This document shows, in pieces, positions 25,451-36,635 of a stretch of DNA of 64,000 nucleotides. A program made the position numbers and the translations under genes. Source of the stretch: Rhodamnia argentea (Eukaryota > Streptophyta > Magnoliopsida > Myrtales > Myrtaceae); assembly GCF_020921035.1 (NCBI RefSeq), contig NC_063156.1, positions 25,158,283 through 25,222,282 of the forward strand. Reading direction: 5' to 3'. The notes below the pieces were generated by a model that saw nothing but the letters and a program-made list of their open reading frames with translations, did no database searches and had not been told where the DNA came from. Each line of letters opens with the position of its first letter. Positions within the stretch are counted from its first letter, which is position 1.

Positions 25451-25992
25451 AATTATTGGGTTAATATTACGAAAAGCCCCAAACTCATACACACAAATTT
25501 ACTCCAAACTATCCTTTTAACCATAAAAAATCTAAATTGGTACATCATTTACAAATTTACCCCAAACTGGTATAACCTGTGATAATTTTACTCTCCGTTA
25601 GTTTTCGATAAATTTTATTGTCAAATTACTGATTTGAATGACACGTGGTAATTGTTGGACGTACACGTTTGAAATTTTTACCCTCCATTTGTGACTAGTG
25701 TAACAATTTGAGATTTTTTATAGTATTAATCTAATGTAATGGAAAATAACGGATGGTAAATTTAACACATATGTACAAATTTAAGCTTTTGATGGTCAAA
25801 TTAATTATTTTATAGTAAATTTATCACAAATATACCAGTTTGGATATTTTGGTGGTCGAAAAAATAGTTTAGGGTAGATCTATCATAGGTATACTAGTTT
25901 GAGATTTTTTGTAATTAAAAAAAATAATTTAAGGTGAACTTATCACGAGTGTATCAATTTTGGATTTTTCATGGTATTAACCCGTGATTATA
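25451..25992. mobile_element. Foldback element made of repeated sub-units (unit A)
   Basis: The left end 'attgggttaatattacg' is the inverted partner of the right end 'catggtattaacccgtgatt'. Inside each arm, phrases such as 'aaaaatctaaattggtac' and 'aaatttaccccaaact' recur every 60-70 bases, so the arms are built from short tandem sub-units. Counterparts lie at 34828-35369 (unit B) and 43244-43786 (unit C). Non-coding. Confidence 0.6.
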
Positions 25993-26102
25993 ATACATCT
26001 TTCTCCTTTGAATTTATACATGTTATTGACATCACGTTTAGCATAACGAAAACTTGATATTATATTTATCTTATAGTATTCGTAACATTTTCGGCAACAT
26101 AA

Positions 26103-26330
26103 TTTTTTTTTGGATGAAAGAAGGTACATTCATTGATAGCGTAAAGTTTTCCATAAAGACATAGAATACTCGAAACAAAGTAAAATCCCAAAGAGGTTAT
26201 GAGGATTTGGTAAGCCAATCACGAGGCAAGCAGTTGATCTGTTGGGCCTTTCCCAGGCAATCCGCGGCCCTATTTGCTTCATGGCTACAAAGGCCCAAAG
26301 CCAATAAGAGGCAAGCAGTTGCTCCATAGG
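26103..26330 (-). mobile_element. 3' end of a LINE, strongly 5'-truncated (unit A)
   Basis: On the minus strand the sequence resembles the end of the RNase H-type tail of plant L1 LINEs. The reading is clearest in unit C, 'HEANRAADWLAKAQQ' followed by 'LPRELAYQILK'. It ends in a run of nine A (T on the plus strand, 26103-26111). Only about 220 bases survive, so it was probably dead on arrival. The same fragment sits in units B and C, so it predates the triplication. Confidence 0.55.
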
Positions 26331-26474
26331 TGCATGATTTCACAATAACGTTTGAGAACCATTTAAAAGAGAGAGGGAGAGAATATCACATGCAAGATGA
26401 TGTAGTTGATTTTAGGAGTTTGCGACCACGAACGAAACCGGTGTACTTTATCAATGGCATGAAAACGAAAAAAT

Positions 26475-26830
26475 TTGTCCAAAAAAATCATAAACTTAGT
26501 GTATGGTGGCCGATTCAATTTTAAACATTTTAATTGTGTCGATTTAATCACAAACTTATTGATGATTTGTCAATTTAATCTTAAACCTTTCGATTGTGCC
26601 AACTTAGTCATAAATAATTTGAAGATTTGTCAATTTTCTTATAAACCTTTTGACAATTTGTCAATTTAGTCATTTGGACCAATTATTCAAATGTAAATTA
26701 TCAAAACTTCAAAAAGTTTAGGACTTTGACATAATTGAAAATTTTATGATTAAATTGGAAAATCGTCAAAAAGTATATAAGTAAATTGACACAATTAAAA
26801 TGTTAAGATTGAATTGATTGTCGTACAACG
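26475..26830. mobile_element. Foldback element with repeated 'gtcaatttagtc' phrases (unit A)
   Basis: The left arm ('gattcaattttaaacatttt', 'aattgtgtcgattt') is the inverted partner of the right arm ('aaattgacacaattaaaatg', 'gattgaattgattgtc'). Inside, 'tttgtcaatttagtc'-type phrases recur. The counterpart in unit C is 44250-44610; in unit B it was lost at the B/C junction. Non-coding. Confidence 0.6.
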
Positions 26831-26876
26831 GGTTTATAAATTTTCGAACAATTTCCCCCTGGAAACATCTATTCAA

Positions 26877-27110
26877 CATGGTCCTCGAGTTGGATCAAAC
26901 TGTCCCCGACGACAAGACAATCACAAATAGAAAGTGCGAACTCACTCGACTCAAAATACTTAATTGGACGTGTTGTAACTTTCAGCACGGTTTCGATCGT
27001 ATACTTTTGTTCGGGATATTTGTCGTGTAGAAATTAGAGGTCAATTAAAGATCAACATATCCCAAAATCATTCGAAATTACGACTTGCGTGCACAGGTAA
27101 AAACATCTTC
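26877..27110. repeat. Dispersed repeat of unknown class (unit A copy)
   Basis: Phrases 'cctcgagttggatcaa', 'aattacgacttgcgtgca' and 'ttcctctgctcaatgtcccc' recur in the same order, diverged, at 52415-52790 outside the triplicated block. They also recur, nearly identical, at about 44655-44910 in unit C. No open frame or terminal structure was recognised. Confidence 0.4.
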
Positions 27111-27323
27111 CTCTGCTCAATGTCCCCCGTGCATTGCTAACCACGAATGATGAAAAGCGGTGTCGTTTTGCTTTCGGGCTTGGGCTACGCCTAGTCCCGT
27201 CAATCTATTTTGGGCCCAATCGAGCCGAGCCACGGCCCACACCTTGGCAACTTCTGCATTTCACCTTCTCAGAGCTCGTGGCTCCTCATTGTCCTAATCG
27301 GGCAATCTTGTCATAAATTATGT

Positions 27324-27374
27324 GAGAATGCCCGGCCCACCCAATCGTGGCCGGATCCCGACCCGGGCATTCTC
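27324..27374. repeat. Perfect 12-base inverted repeat (potential hairpin)
   Basis: GAGAATGCCCGG (27324-27335) and CCGGGCATTCTC (27363-27374) are exact reverse complements around a GC-rich 27-base loop. The structure is kept in unit C (45103-45114 and 45142-45153). The role is unknown. Confidence 0.6.
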
Positions 27375-28874
27375 ATATATATATGAGCGAACTCGGGTAA
27401 TACACCGGGCCCAACCATCGAGCTTGACTAGATCCTAACTGCTCAACCATCCACCTCGCTGTGTTGATGAGTTATCATTGCTTCTTCGCTGAGCAAATGA
27501 TACAAAATGATCAATAACTTCAATGTAATGCGCAATATGATTATTATATTTTTAATTTTATTTAATGTGATTGTCGAAATATCATTAAATGTCAAATCTA
27601 CTCCATATACCATATGATATAATTAAATACCATCCTTCCGTTAACTCAAATTAAAGCTCACATGACTTTCAATTTGTTAAGTTTGATCGGTGTATAAAAA
27701 GAAAGTTACACATGTAGAAATATTAATACCAAATTCGGGAAATAACAACCGGCGATGGAGATGTCAACGCCGTAAATTTTTCACTTTCCTTTTTTCTCAA
27801 CAAAAAGATAAAAAGATGAACACATCGACTTGTGGTTTTTTATTAAACCAACTTGGCATGTAATAACCCACGTCTTTGAATGACATATGATTAACAGCTT
27901 GACCAAGCTGAAGGACAACATTAAACACTTGTTAATAGTTCGTAGATTGCATCGAATAAATTAAAAATTTATAGACTACATTAAATATATATTAACAGTT
28001 TCAAATCATGTCGAATAAATTAAAAGCTTAAGTATTATATTGAACACAGAGGTAAAGTTAACAGACATTTCTGTCAATTTCTCCCTCTTTTTCCTTTTTA
28101 AAAGGCAATCAAAGGAAAGCTCGAGAGGGCCCTCGCGTGCTAGGACTCCCAAATGCCTGGAATGCTGTAGAAACTTCGCGGAGGGAGAGAGTCAACGAAA
28201 GAGAAAGGCAACAAAAAAAAAGTCAAAAAGACGAAGCCGCATGCAAAACTTAAGACAACATCATATTAACACGCGAAAAAATTTAATGAGAGTTAGGACA
28301 AATCAATAGCGTATTTCACAAATAAGTATTTATCTTTTAAAGCTTCGTTTGTTCCGTAAATAAAGGATGATTTGGGCAATATATTTCTAAAAATGTTCGC
28401 TCGTATCGTTTAAAATAATCGGTTATTAAGGAAGGATTTAAGTATTTAATTATATTAAATTTTATTTTAATTCCTGCGATGGTGGCTAATAAAATTTCAG
28501 TACAAGTCGCGATGGGTGGGCGAGGAAGGTAGAAGAGTAATGGGAGGTTCTAGAAAAGTCCAACACCCCCCCCCCACAATCGATCGTCACATAATCTATC
28601 AAGGACTTTTATGACAATCTTTCCCATTACCATACTAGATGATGATTCGAAGAAATTTTTGGCCAAGCGACAGATGAAATCAAGTGGAAGAAGATTAAGA
28701 AAGAGACATGAAAGACTTAAGGGAAAACATTATTGCATGAGGGAAAAGCCGGACCATGAAAAAGATGGGAAGGCAATGCCACGTCACCACAATGGCCAGT
28801 GCAAATTGCTTATCGAGTCCTTTGCCGCGCTTTGCCTTTTTCCCACCCAAGAGGGGCAAACGAGACCTTATCCT
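27375..28874. other. Spacer at the end of unit A
   Basis: The spacer is AT-rich. A purine-rich open frame at 28040-28309 (lysine/arginine-rich, 89 codons) is kept in unit C at 45831-46100. It matches no family I know and sits in the presumed upstream region of the DeSI gene, so I do not call it a gene. A poly-C tract at 28565-28576 marks the point where units A and C diverge. Confidence 0.5.
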
Positions 28875-29749
28875 ATCTGGATTCATCTCGTCTCAACAAA
28901 TTTTAAAAAGATAACGATATTATCTAAAGGAAACAATGATATTTTTATCCTTTAAACGGTCCATGATTTTTTTTCCATTAATTATTCGACGTGGCCTATG
29001 AACTTTTAAAGATATTCATAGAGTTTAGAGATAACATGGAACAAATTAAAAATTTCAAGAAGATATTGCACAAATTAAAAATAAAAAAATAGTTATGTGT
29101 TCACCTTACATGATGATGAATCTATTAGAATTTTTTTATCAATTAATCACAAATAAATTGCATACGATATCAACATTTTCTTCTCGAATTATTTACATTC
29201 CGACAAGAAAATTGAGTTTTCAGACTCTACGAGGAAACAAAGTGCCTCAAAATGATGAGCATCTTTTATTTTGTAAAAAATGAATGCTTTTGAAAATATT
29301 TTCCTAAAAATAATCGTTTAAATATCTTACAAAAATGAATGAATGAAAAAAATTTCTCAAATCAAAAAAATAATTAAAATATTTTTAATTAAATAATTAT
29401 TTTATATGATACAAGTTATTATTTTTAAAAAGATAAATTCATTTGTTATGTGAGTAAATTTTAAGGCTCCAATGTAATTGCAATTTGTATGCAAAAAACA
29501 CGCAAACAAATGACATTTAATATAACAATAATTCATTATATTTTCAATTAAGTACACTAGAAATTCTCAAACTTATTGCAATCAAATTCTCAAATTCTAA
29601 AATTTGTAAAAAGGTACAATCAAGTTTAGGAAGCTCAAGCCGCTATCATCGCCATCTTCATCACCAATTCAGTTTGCTCCACTCAAGCACGATATCCATC
29701 CAGAAAGCACTCCCCGGCATTGGTCATTGGAGTTCTCAAGACGGGCGCT

Positions 29750-32700
29750 TCAATTGAAGTTAGACTGGGAATCGTTCTGATGTTCTGAGCCCGCGTCACG
29801 TTCAAGAACAAAGGTAATCGGCATTCTGTTCTCGTCATCTTCCTGACCATCTCTCGGTGAAGTGGGAACGGTCAACGTGACTCCATCTTCCAAACCATCA
29901 TCAGATAGGACGAGAGCAGTGGAGTCATTGGCCACCGTTACCAACCTCAACATATAGTTTTGCAAGGTACTCGGCTTTTCTAGTTTGAACTTGTGCTCTG
30001 GACGATGTTGTTGGTTGAACCGGCCGGGGAGCTTGCAACGGGAATTGTAGCAATCTCCACAAAGATCAAAGCCAATCTTCTCAACACAATCCTGACACCG
30101 GTATCTATCCCCGATTATTGGATACATCTGTACATCAATACCCAAGGATATTACTATACAAAACCCAACCTAATCAACTTAGTAATACCGACTTGTCACT
30201 TCCATGAGTTAAGATAGAAAATTTGATTGGTCACACTGAGGCCAAAAGTCTGATTACACCATCCACAGCAACAGATTCAGAAGCGAAGACATGAAAGGGC
30301 CAAAAGCACAATCCAACGGATTCAAAATATGCAGATTGCTAAGGAGAATTACGAATTTAGCATTTTCACATTTGATGAATGCTAAACGTTTATCTCACCC
30401 ATTATGAATGCTACTGAGCACATTGAACATGAAATTTCACTAAAGCTAACAAAGTCTGCAATACCAAAACATAGCAGATATTACATTTGACGTACGTTAA
30501 ACGTTTATTTCACCAAGTTATAAATGCTACTGAGCACAGTGAACATGAAATTCCACTAAAGCTACAAAGTCTGCAATACCAAAACAGTCACAACAATGAC
30601 AAAAGTTTTGATACTGAAACAAGATCATTTGAAAGATTAGTACGAAGTTCTAAATTGAACCACATGCGTGCCTAAATCCACAATCTTTTGCTAATATAAA
30701 AGAGAATCGCTTGCTATCAATTGAAGTAGCAGGATAAGTTATTTCTTTCCATTCAGTTAACATAAAAGGAAAAACATTTTGCATTTTGCATTTTGATTAG
30801 AGAGAGAGAGAGAAATGAAGAGCTTACCCCACAGTAATCGCAGCCAAATCTCATATGGATCATTGCAGTATCAGTTGACCTTGATGAATTATTTTGTTCT
30901 TTATCACCACCGCTATTACCTATTAACACAACACGACAACCATCGTGGCATCTCAAATATTATAAATGGAAAAGAATGATGATTAAAGCTACTTGTCATG
31001 ATGGTCTGGAAATAACCCCTTCAACTCTGAACTATAAAAGATGCAGAGCTGCAGAACATACGAGATTTTGGGCTATCATTCCTTGAGACACTCAGTCTAG
31101 GCTGTGCAGATAATCTCCTCAAAGCATATTCTTCAGGAAACTGTTGCTCCAAAAAGTGATCCAGCTCCAGGCAAACTTCTAATAACTCCCCTGGATGTCG
31201 GCTTTGACAAACTTGACATTTGATCTTTTCATCAGCTGGATTCACAATGCAAGATTCACAATATACTGGAAATGTGAACCACATAAAAGAGGAATGAGGA
31301 TAAAAAATCATTTCTTATTTTAAATTTGAAAAGAATTTCCGAACCTAGAAGACGAACTAAATGCAACGAATACCATGGCCGCAATTAAGAGCAACAGGAC
31401 GAAAAAGCAATTGCTGGCATTCTGCGCAGAGCACATCAGATACTGTAATCTGCTTGCAGCTTTTGTCTGAGCCAACTGGATGCCCATTCTCCTCTTCAAC
31501 AGGTATATCATGTTTTCGTTTCAAGTCTTGTTTCAGACTGCTTGGACAGCAGCCATCAATACTTGCAACAGGCTCTGATTGCATCTTACTTGCACGGGGT
31601 TCACCATTTCTAGAAGTCCCAGTGTCCATAAATGAGTTAGGGCCCGACCATGTCACGTGTGATTGTGAAGAACCAGACAACTTTTGTTCTTCCTCATCAG
31701 CTGATCTCCATGCAAGAGCATCAAACTGCGGAGAGAAAGTTCCCTCTCTCTTTTCTTCCCCTGAAGCAGACAAAGATATATATATATTTTTTTTTTGGGG
31801 GGGGGAGTGGAAAGGATCTCAGTCGATTTGTGCAATAATTTACAAAGCTAAGCAGGCAGAAAAATCAGTGTAGAATTAGAATAACCAGTGGATCTAATGA
31901 TATCTCATCCATGATTAAATAGGACAAGAAAATGCGATCAAGCTTAAGAAGAAGCTTAGCAACCATCCTCAAAGGCACCATTTCATCCACCTCACCAGGT
32001 TGTTTAATTGCTTCAATATAGAAAAGGTGCAGAACTCAAACTCCGACAACAGAAAAGGACAATCATTTAGAACTGCATATTAAGCCTTAAAGGATAGTAC
32101 TTTAAGCATACACTCTTAACACCCGCTGCAGTGCCACTGATACTTCTGAAAATTAAGGCCCCATTTAGTACATAAAACAAAATAGACATTGGATGAGAAA
32201 ACTATGGAGATTTATCTAAGTTACAAGCGCTCAGTCCAAATATTATATAAGAACTAATTTGGAATATGAAGTAGAAAGGTACAACCAATGGTCGAGCACT
32301 ACCACTTGGTTTCTAAGTACAGAATCAGCTAGCTAAGTTGTGCTTCACTCAGCAATAAGATGTGGAGAAGAAGTGAAGTTAGCAGCAAGTCTGGGCTTCT
32401 AGATCCTTTTTCATGGAATCAATCAATAAATCTCTCCTTGGCATAACTGGATCATAAAAGTTAATAAATCAGGCCAAGTCCTTTTCATGGGCAACGTTGT
32501 TCTCCAGGTAGTTTACATATCTAAGACCTGGAATCCCATCCCTAAAAGACACTAGAATAACTTCAAACACTACCCCAACTTGTACCCAAAAGATTTTATT
32601 TATGTTAATTATCATTTCGTGCCCTCATTAGAGAGGCTGCTGGAATGATGCTCCATGACGAAAAAGAAACCCACAATTTATGGTCAAAAATCATTTCCTT

Positions 32701-33231
32701 TTACCGGAGCCCGCCCTTCAAAATCTAGCTTTTCTGATCGTATATAGCACCGATCTCAACCCCATTGAAGCAATTTCTAGAGCTCGATTGATGCACTCAA
32801 AACGCCTAAGCGAGAAAGCGAAAGTTAAAATGCCCTTTCGCATCAGTTCATTTTCCCTCTTTTCCCCGTCCGAGCAACTTCAGCATCAATAAGCAAACGG
32901 ATTATCGCCCAAGACACAATACCAATTGCGAGAAGCGCACGCTGTAAACCATCATCTTCGCGAAAACCACAAGATACAATCGCATCGCATACACACGCGC
33001 GAAACTAGCCGAATTGGCACGAAACCACAGACCGCCGCAAGGCATAGACGCGATTAAAACGAAATCCCTCCAATCCTCCAAATGGACGGAGACACGTGCC
33101 TTTCCCACGCATCAATCGGCGGAAAAGAAAGAGAACAAAGAGAGAAGCGCTCACAGGCAAATGCAGCAAGTGAAAGATTCGGAGACTTGCTCGGGTTCGG
33201 CGTCTTCTATCAGCACCGATCGATCCTCCAT
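29750..33231 (-). pseudogene. PRT1: PRT1 copy B, truncated: exons 2-3 and promoter missing
   Basis: Exon 1 (33231-33155) and exons 4-7 (31760-31374, 31265-31062, 30919-30828, 30127-29750) have the same lengths and splice sites as in copy A and remain open. Exons 2 and 3, which carry most of RING1 after Cys25, are gone. A deletion of about 1.0 kb, equivalent to 20848-21865 in copy A, removes them. Joining exon 1 to exon 4 would break the frame, because 209 coding bases are lost. Upstream of exon 1 the leader is replaced at plus-strand position about 33238 by sequence from the interior of the upstream foldback element. What remains could at most give a RING2-ZZ protein from an internal start. 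The intron also holds about 240 bases (32337-32577) absent from A and C. Most likely a pseudogene. Confidence 0.85.
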
Positions 33232-33237
33232 TTCGGC

Positions 33238-34600
33238 AATTTTTTTTCTTTTTAAAATTTCTTTTCTTTTTTTCTTTTCTATTTCTTCCTCCTCCTCTTT
33301 TCTTCCTTCCTACGCCGCCGCTCCTTCCTCTGCTACTGCTGCTCCTCCGCCGCTTCTTTTTCCAAGAGTCCAAATGCCAACCAGAAAAAGCAAAAGGCAA
33401 GCATCAAACTTCGTCACCTTCGTTGGAACTTCTTTCACGGGACAACCACTGACCATGGCGACCAGCAACCGAGCCTCGCTACCAACCGGCGAGGTGAGCC
33501 TCGGCCTCGCTAGGTCTGGCGAGCTCATGGCTCGCCTCGTTGCCTCGACCTCGCCATCGAAGAGGCCACGAGGCAAACCGTGGCCTTATGAGGAGATCCG
33601 AGCCTCGCGACTAGCGAGGCGAATCGTGGCCTCACGAGGAGATTTTGCGAATTTGTAGCTCGCCTCGCTGCCTTGAGCTCGCCGTCGCAGCTTTGTCTAG
33701 AATCGAGCGTGGAAGAGAGAACCAGCCGCGAGGAGAGGGAACGAGAAGGTGAAGAGGCGAGAGAAATAGGCATTTTAGGAATGATTAGGGGGGATTTTCG
33801 AGAGTGACGCATGAGGAAAAAGCAAAATCTTGGGAATTTTGGGATTTTAGGATTGTATGGTGAAATGTCAAACCCTTGTCTGTATTTCTAATATTTTTTT
33901 CAATCCAACTAAATTAATTTGCTAAGTAAAAATATAATTTTTAACCAAAATTTTCTATCGCATGTTGCGTTGAAATCATTTAGTTAAGATGAGCCCGAGG
34001 TGGTGGCGTCGAGGTGAGGCGGTCCAAATTTAGAAACCCGAAACCATCTTGGTGGAGGCGGCCCTAATTTTGAAAGGCTACTTGCACTTGCTTGGACTAC
34101 CTTCGGCCGGTTCGAACAAGGCGGTTTAACATAAAGACAAACGGCTCACCGACGATGGTGGGACGTGTGAGGGCTTTGCACAAGCTCAAACTAGAAGTTG
34201 TCTTCTAGAAGAAGAGGAGTTTGAAGAACAAAGAAACAGAGTTTTTTTGTTCCTTAATTTTGCTAATCATATAAGTGTTATCATAGAAAAAATATTTTGG
34301 AACATTTTTTTATGATTTGTTAGTGTCTCACTTGAAAGTGTTCCGGAACATTCTCACGATTCCAAAAAATTGCAACGAGTGTTATCATACAAGCCTTTAG
34401 GTATTCATGGAAGCCGTGAGATTGGAAAATGATTTCCGACTTTTTGAAAATGGAGAAATCATTTGCCTCATCTTATGTGGTGTTTTTGATCTTCAATCGA
34501 TAAGATATTTTTTATTGACTTATCCATTTTGTCTGTTTCCCAAACGATTGAAAGCTTGGTAGAAAAATATTTATAATCGTGGGAAAAAATCTTCTTTCTT
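33238..34600. repeat. Rearranged upstream region of unit B
   Basis: The order of homologous blocks is scrambled relative to unit A. Bases 33238-33835 match 23900-24480, 33845-34140 match 22796-23125, and 34140-34400 match the right half of the PIF-like element (about 24810-25040). From 34400 the match continues to 25040 and beyond. Within 33990-34120 the sequence departs from A and C in an unusual way, with many G-rich substitutions. It may be a true rearrangement or an assembly fault. Confidence 0.65.
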
Positions 34601-34827
34601 ATCGAAACAAACCGAATCTAAATGTAATGGGTATTTTTTTTTTTTCAGACAAGGATTCTCTTCCCAAATAATTAGGAAGGAAGATGATAACTAACGTAAC
34701 AAAATTTGAAACCACCCCCACAACCCCCCTTAAAAAATTATATATATTGTAATAGAAAGCCGCCACAAATTCAGTTTTTGAATTCTTTGCATAATTTTTC
34801 TAACAGTAAAATAACAACTTCAACTCT

Positions 34828-35369
34828 AATTATTGGGTTAATATCACGAAAAACCCCAAACTCGTACACACAAATTTACTCCAAACTATCTTTTTAACCA
34901 TAAAAAATCTAAACTAGTACATCATTTAAAAATTTACCTCAAACCGGTGCAACATGTGATAGTTTTACTCTCCGTTAGTTTTTGATAAATTTTATTGTCA
35001 AATTGCTGATTTGAATGACACGTGGTAATTGCCGGATGTACACGTTTGGAATTTTTACCCTCCATTTGTGGCTAGTGTAACAATTTGAGATTTTTTGTAG
35101 TATTAATCTAATGTAATGGAAACTAACGGAGGGTAAATTTATCACATGTGTACAAATTTAAGCTTTTGATGGTCAAAATAATTATTTTATAGTAAATTTA
35201 TCACAAATATACCAATTTGGATATTTTGGTGGTCGAAAAAATAGTTTAGGGTAGATCTATCATAAGTATACTAGTTTGGGATTTTTTGTAATTAAAAACA
35301 ATAGTTTAAGGTGAATTTGTTACGAGTGTATCGGTTTTGGATTTTTCATGATATTAACCCGTAATTATA
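34828..35369. mobile_element. Foldback element of repeated sub-units, unit B copy
   Basis: Counterpart of 25451-25992, with the same ends ('attgggttaatatcacg' and 'atattaacccgtaatt') and scattered substitutions. Confidence 0.6.
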
Positions 35370-35479
35370 ATACATCTTTCTCCTTTGAAATTATACATGT
35401 TATTGACATCACGTTTAGCATAACGAAAACTTGATATTATATTTATCTTATAGTATTCGTAACATTTTGCGCAACATAA

Positions 35480-35705
35480 TTTTTTTTTGGATGAAAGAAG
35501 GTACATTCATTGATAGCGTAAAGTTTTCCATAAAGACATAGAATACTCGAAACAAAGTAAAATCCCAAAGAGGTTATGAGGATTTGGTAAGCCAATCACG
35601 AGGCAAGCAGTTGATCTGTTGGGCCTTTGCCAGCCAATCCGCGGCCCTATTTGCTTCATGGCTACAAAGGCCCAAAGCCAATAAGAGGCAAGCAGTTGCT
35701 CCATA
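35480..35705 (-). mobile_element. LINE 3' fragment, unit B copy
   Basis: Counterpart of 26103-26330, with a poly-T run (poly-A on the minus strand) at 35480-35488. Confidence 0.5.
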
Positions 35706-35741
35706 GGTGCATGATTTCACAATAACGTTTGAGAACCATTT

Positions 35742-35742
<1 letters not shown>

Positions 35743-35779
<37 letters not shown>
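35743..35779. repeat. (GA)n microsatellite
   Basis: A run of about 17 GA units. The same place in unit A has only a short 'gagagaggga' and unit C has almost none, so the run expanded in unit B alone. Confidence 0.9.
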
Positions 35780-35782
<3 letters not shown>

Positions 35783-36635
35783 CACATGCAAGATGATGTA
35801 GTTGATTTTAGGAGTTTGCGACCATGAACGAAACCGGTTTACTATATCAATGGACCATGATTTTTTTTTCCATTAATTATTTGATGTGGCCTACAAACTT
35901 TTAAAGATATTCATAGAGTTTAGAGATAACATGGAACAAATTAAAAATTTCAAGAAGACATTGCACAAATTAAAAACAAAAAAAATAGTTATGTTTTCAC
36001 CTTACACGATGATGAATCTATTAGAATTTTTTTTCAATTAACCACAAATAAATTGCATATGATATCAACATTTTCTTCTCGAATTATTTACATTCCGACA
36101 ACAAATTTGAGTTTTCAGACACTACAAGGAAACAAGGTGCCTCAAAACAATGAGCATCTTTTATTTCACAAAAAAATGAATGCTTTTGAAAACATTTTAT
36201 TAAGAATAATCATTTAAATCTCTTACAAAAATGGATGAACGAAAAATATTTCGCCAATCACAAAAATATTTAAAACATTTTCAATTAACTAATATTTTAT
36301 ACGATATAAGCTATTATTTTAAAAAATAAATTCATTTGTTTTGTGAGTAAATTTTAAGGCTCCAATGTAATCGCATTTTGTATGAAAAAAAAAAAAAGCA
36401 AACAAATGATATTTAATATAACAATAATTCATTCTATTTTGAAATAAGTGCACTAGAACTTCTCAAACTTATTGCAATCAAATTCTAAAATTTGTCAAAA
36501 GGTACAATCAAGTTTAGGAAGCTCAAGCCGCTATCATCGTCATCTTCATCACCAATTCACTTTGCTTCACTCAAGCGCGATATCCATCCAGAAAGCACTC
36601 ACCGGCATTGGTCATTGGAGTTCTCAAAACGGGCT

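Larger units (their letters stand above)
17330..28874. repeat. Segmental duplication unit A (with PRT1 copy A)
   Basis: First of three direct tandem copies. Its left boundary, near 'ttatcctgtctgg', is shared with unit B at about 28871. Collinear homology with unit C runs to about 28570, where both copies enter a poly-C tract before diverging. The last 300 bases (28571-28874) are not found in unit C. The unit holds the PRT1 gene, its promoter, a hAT element, two foldback elements, a nested PIF/Harbinger-like element and a LINE end. Much of the DNA differs from unit C by only scattered substitutions. Confidence 0.9.
28875..35852. repeat. Segmental duplication unit B (shortened, with broken PRT1 copy)
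   Basis: Second tandem unit, about 7 kb. It starts at the same point as unit A ('attcatctcgtctcaac') and ends inside 'tatcaatgg', where it joins unit C. It lacks the PRT1 promoter region and exons 2-3 in their proper place, and everything beyond the equivalent of 26450 in unit A. It is more diverged from A and C than they are from each other in most places. Confidence 0.88.

Noticed and set aside
28040-28309. Lysine/arginine-rich 89-codon frame, repeated at 45831-46100
   Set aside because: Kept only because the spacer is duplicated. There is no recognisable domain, and its bias matches the local purine-rich DNA.
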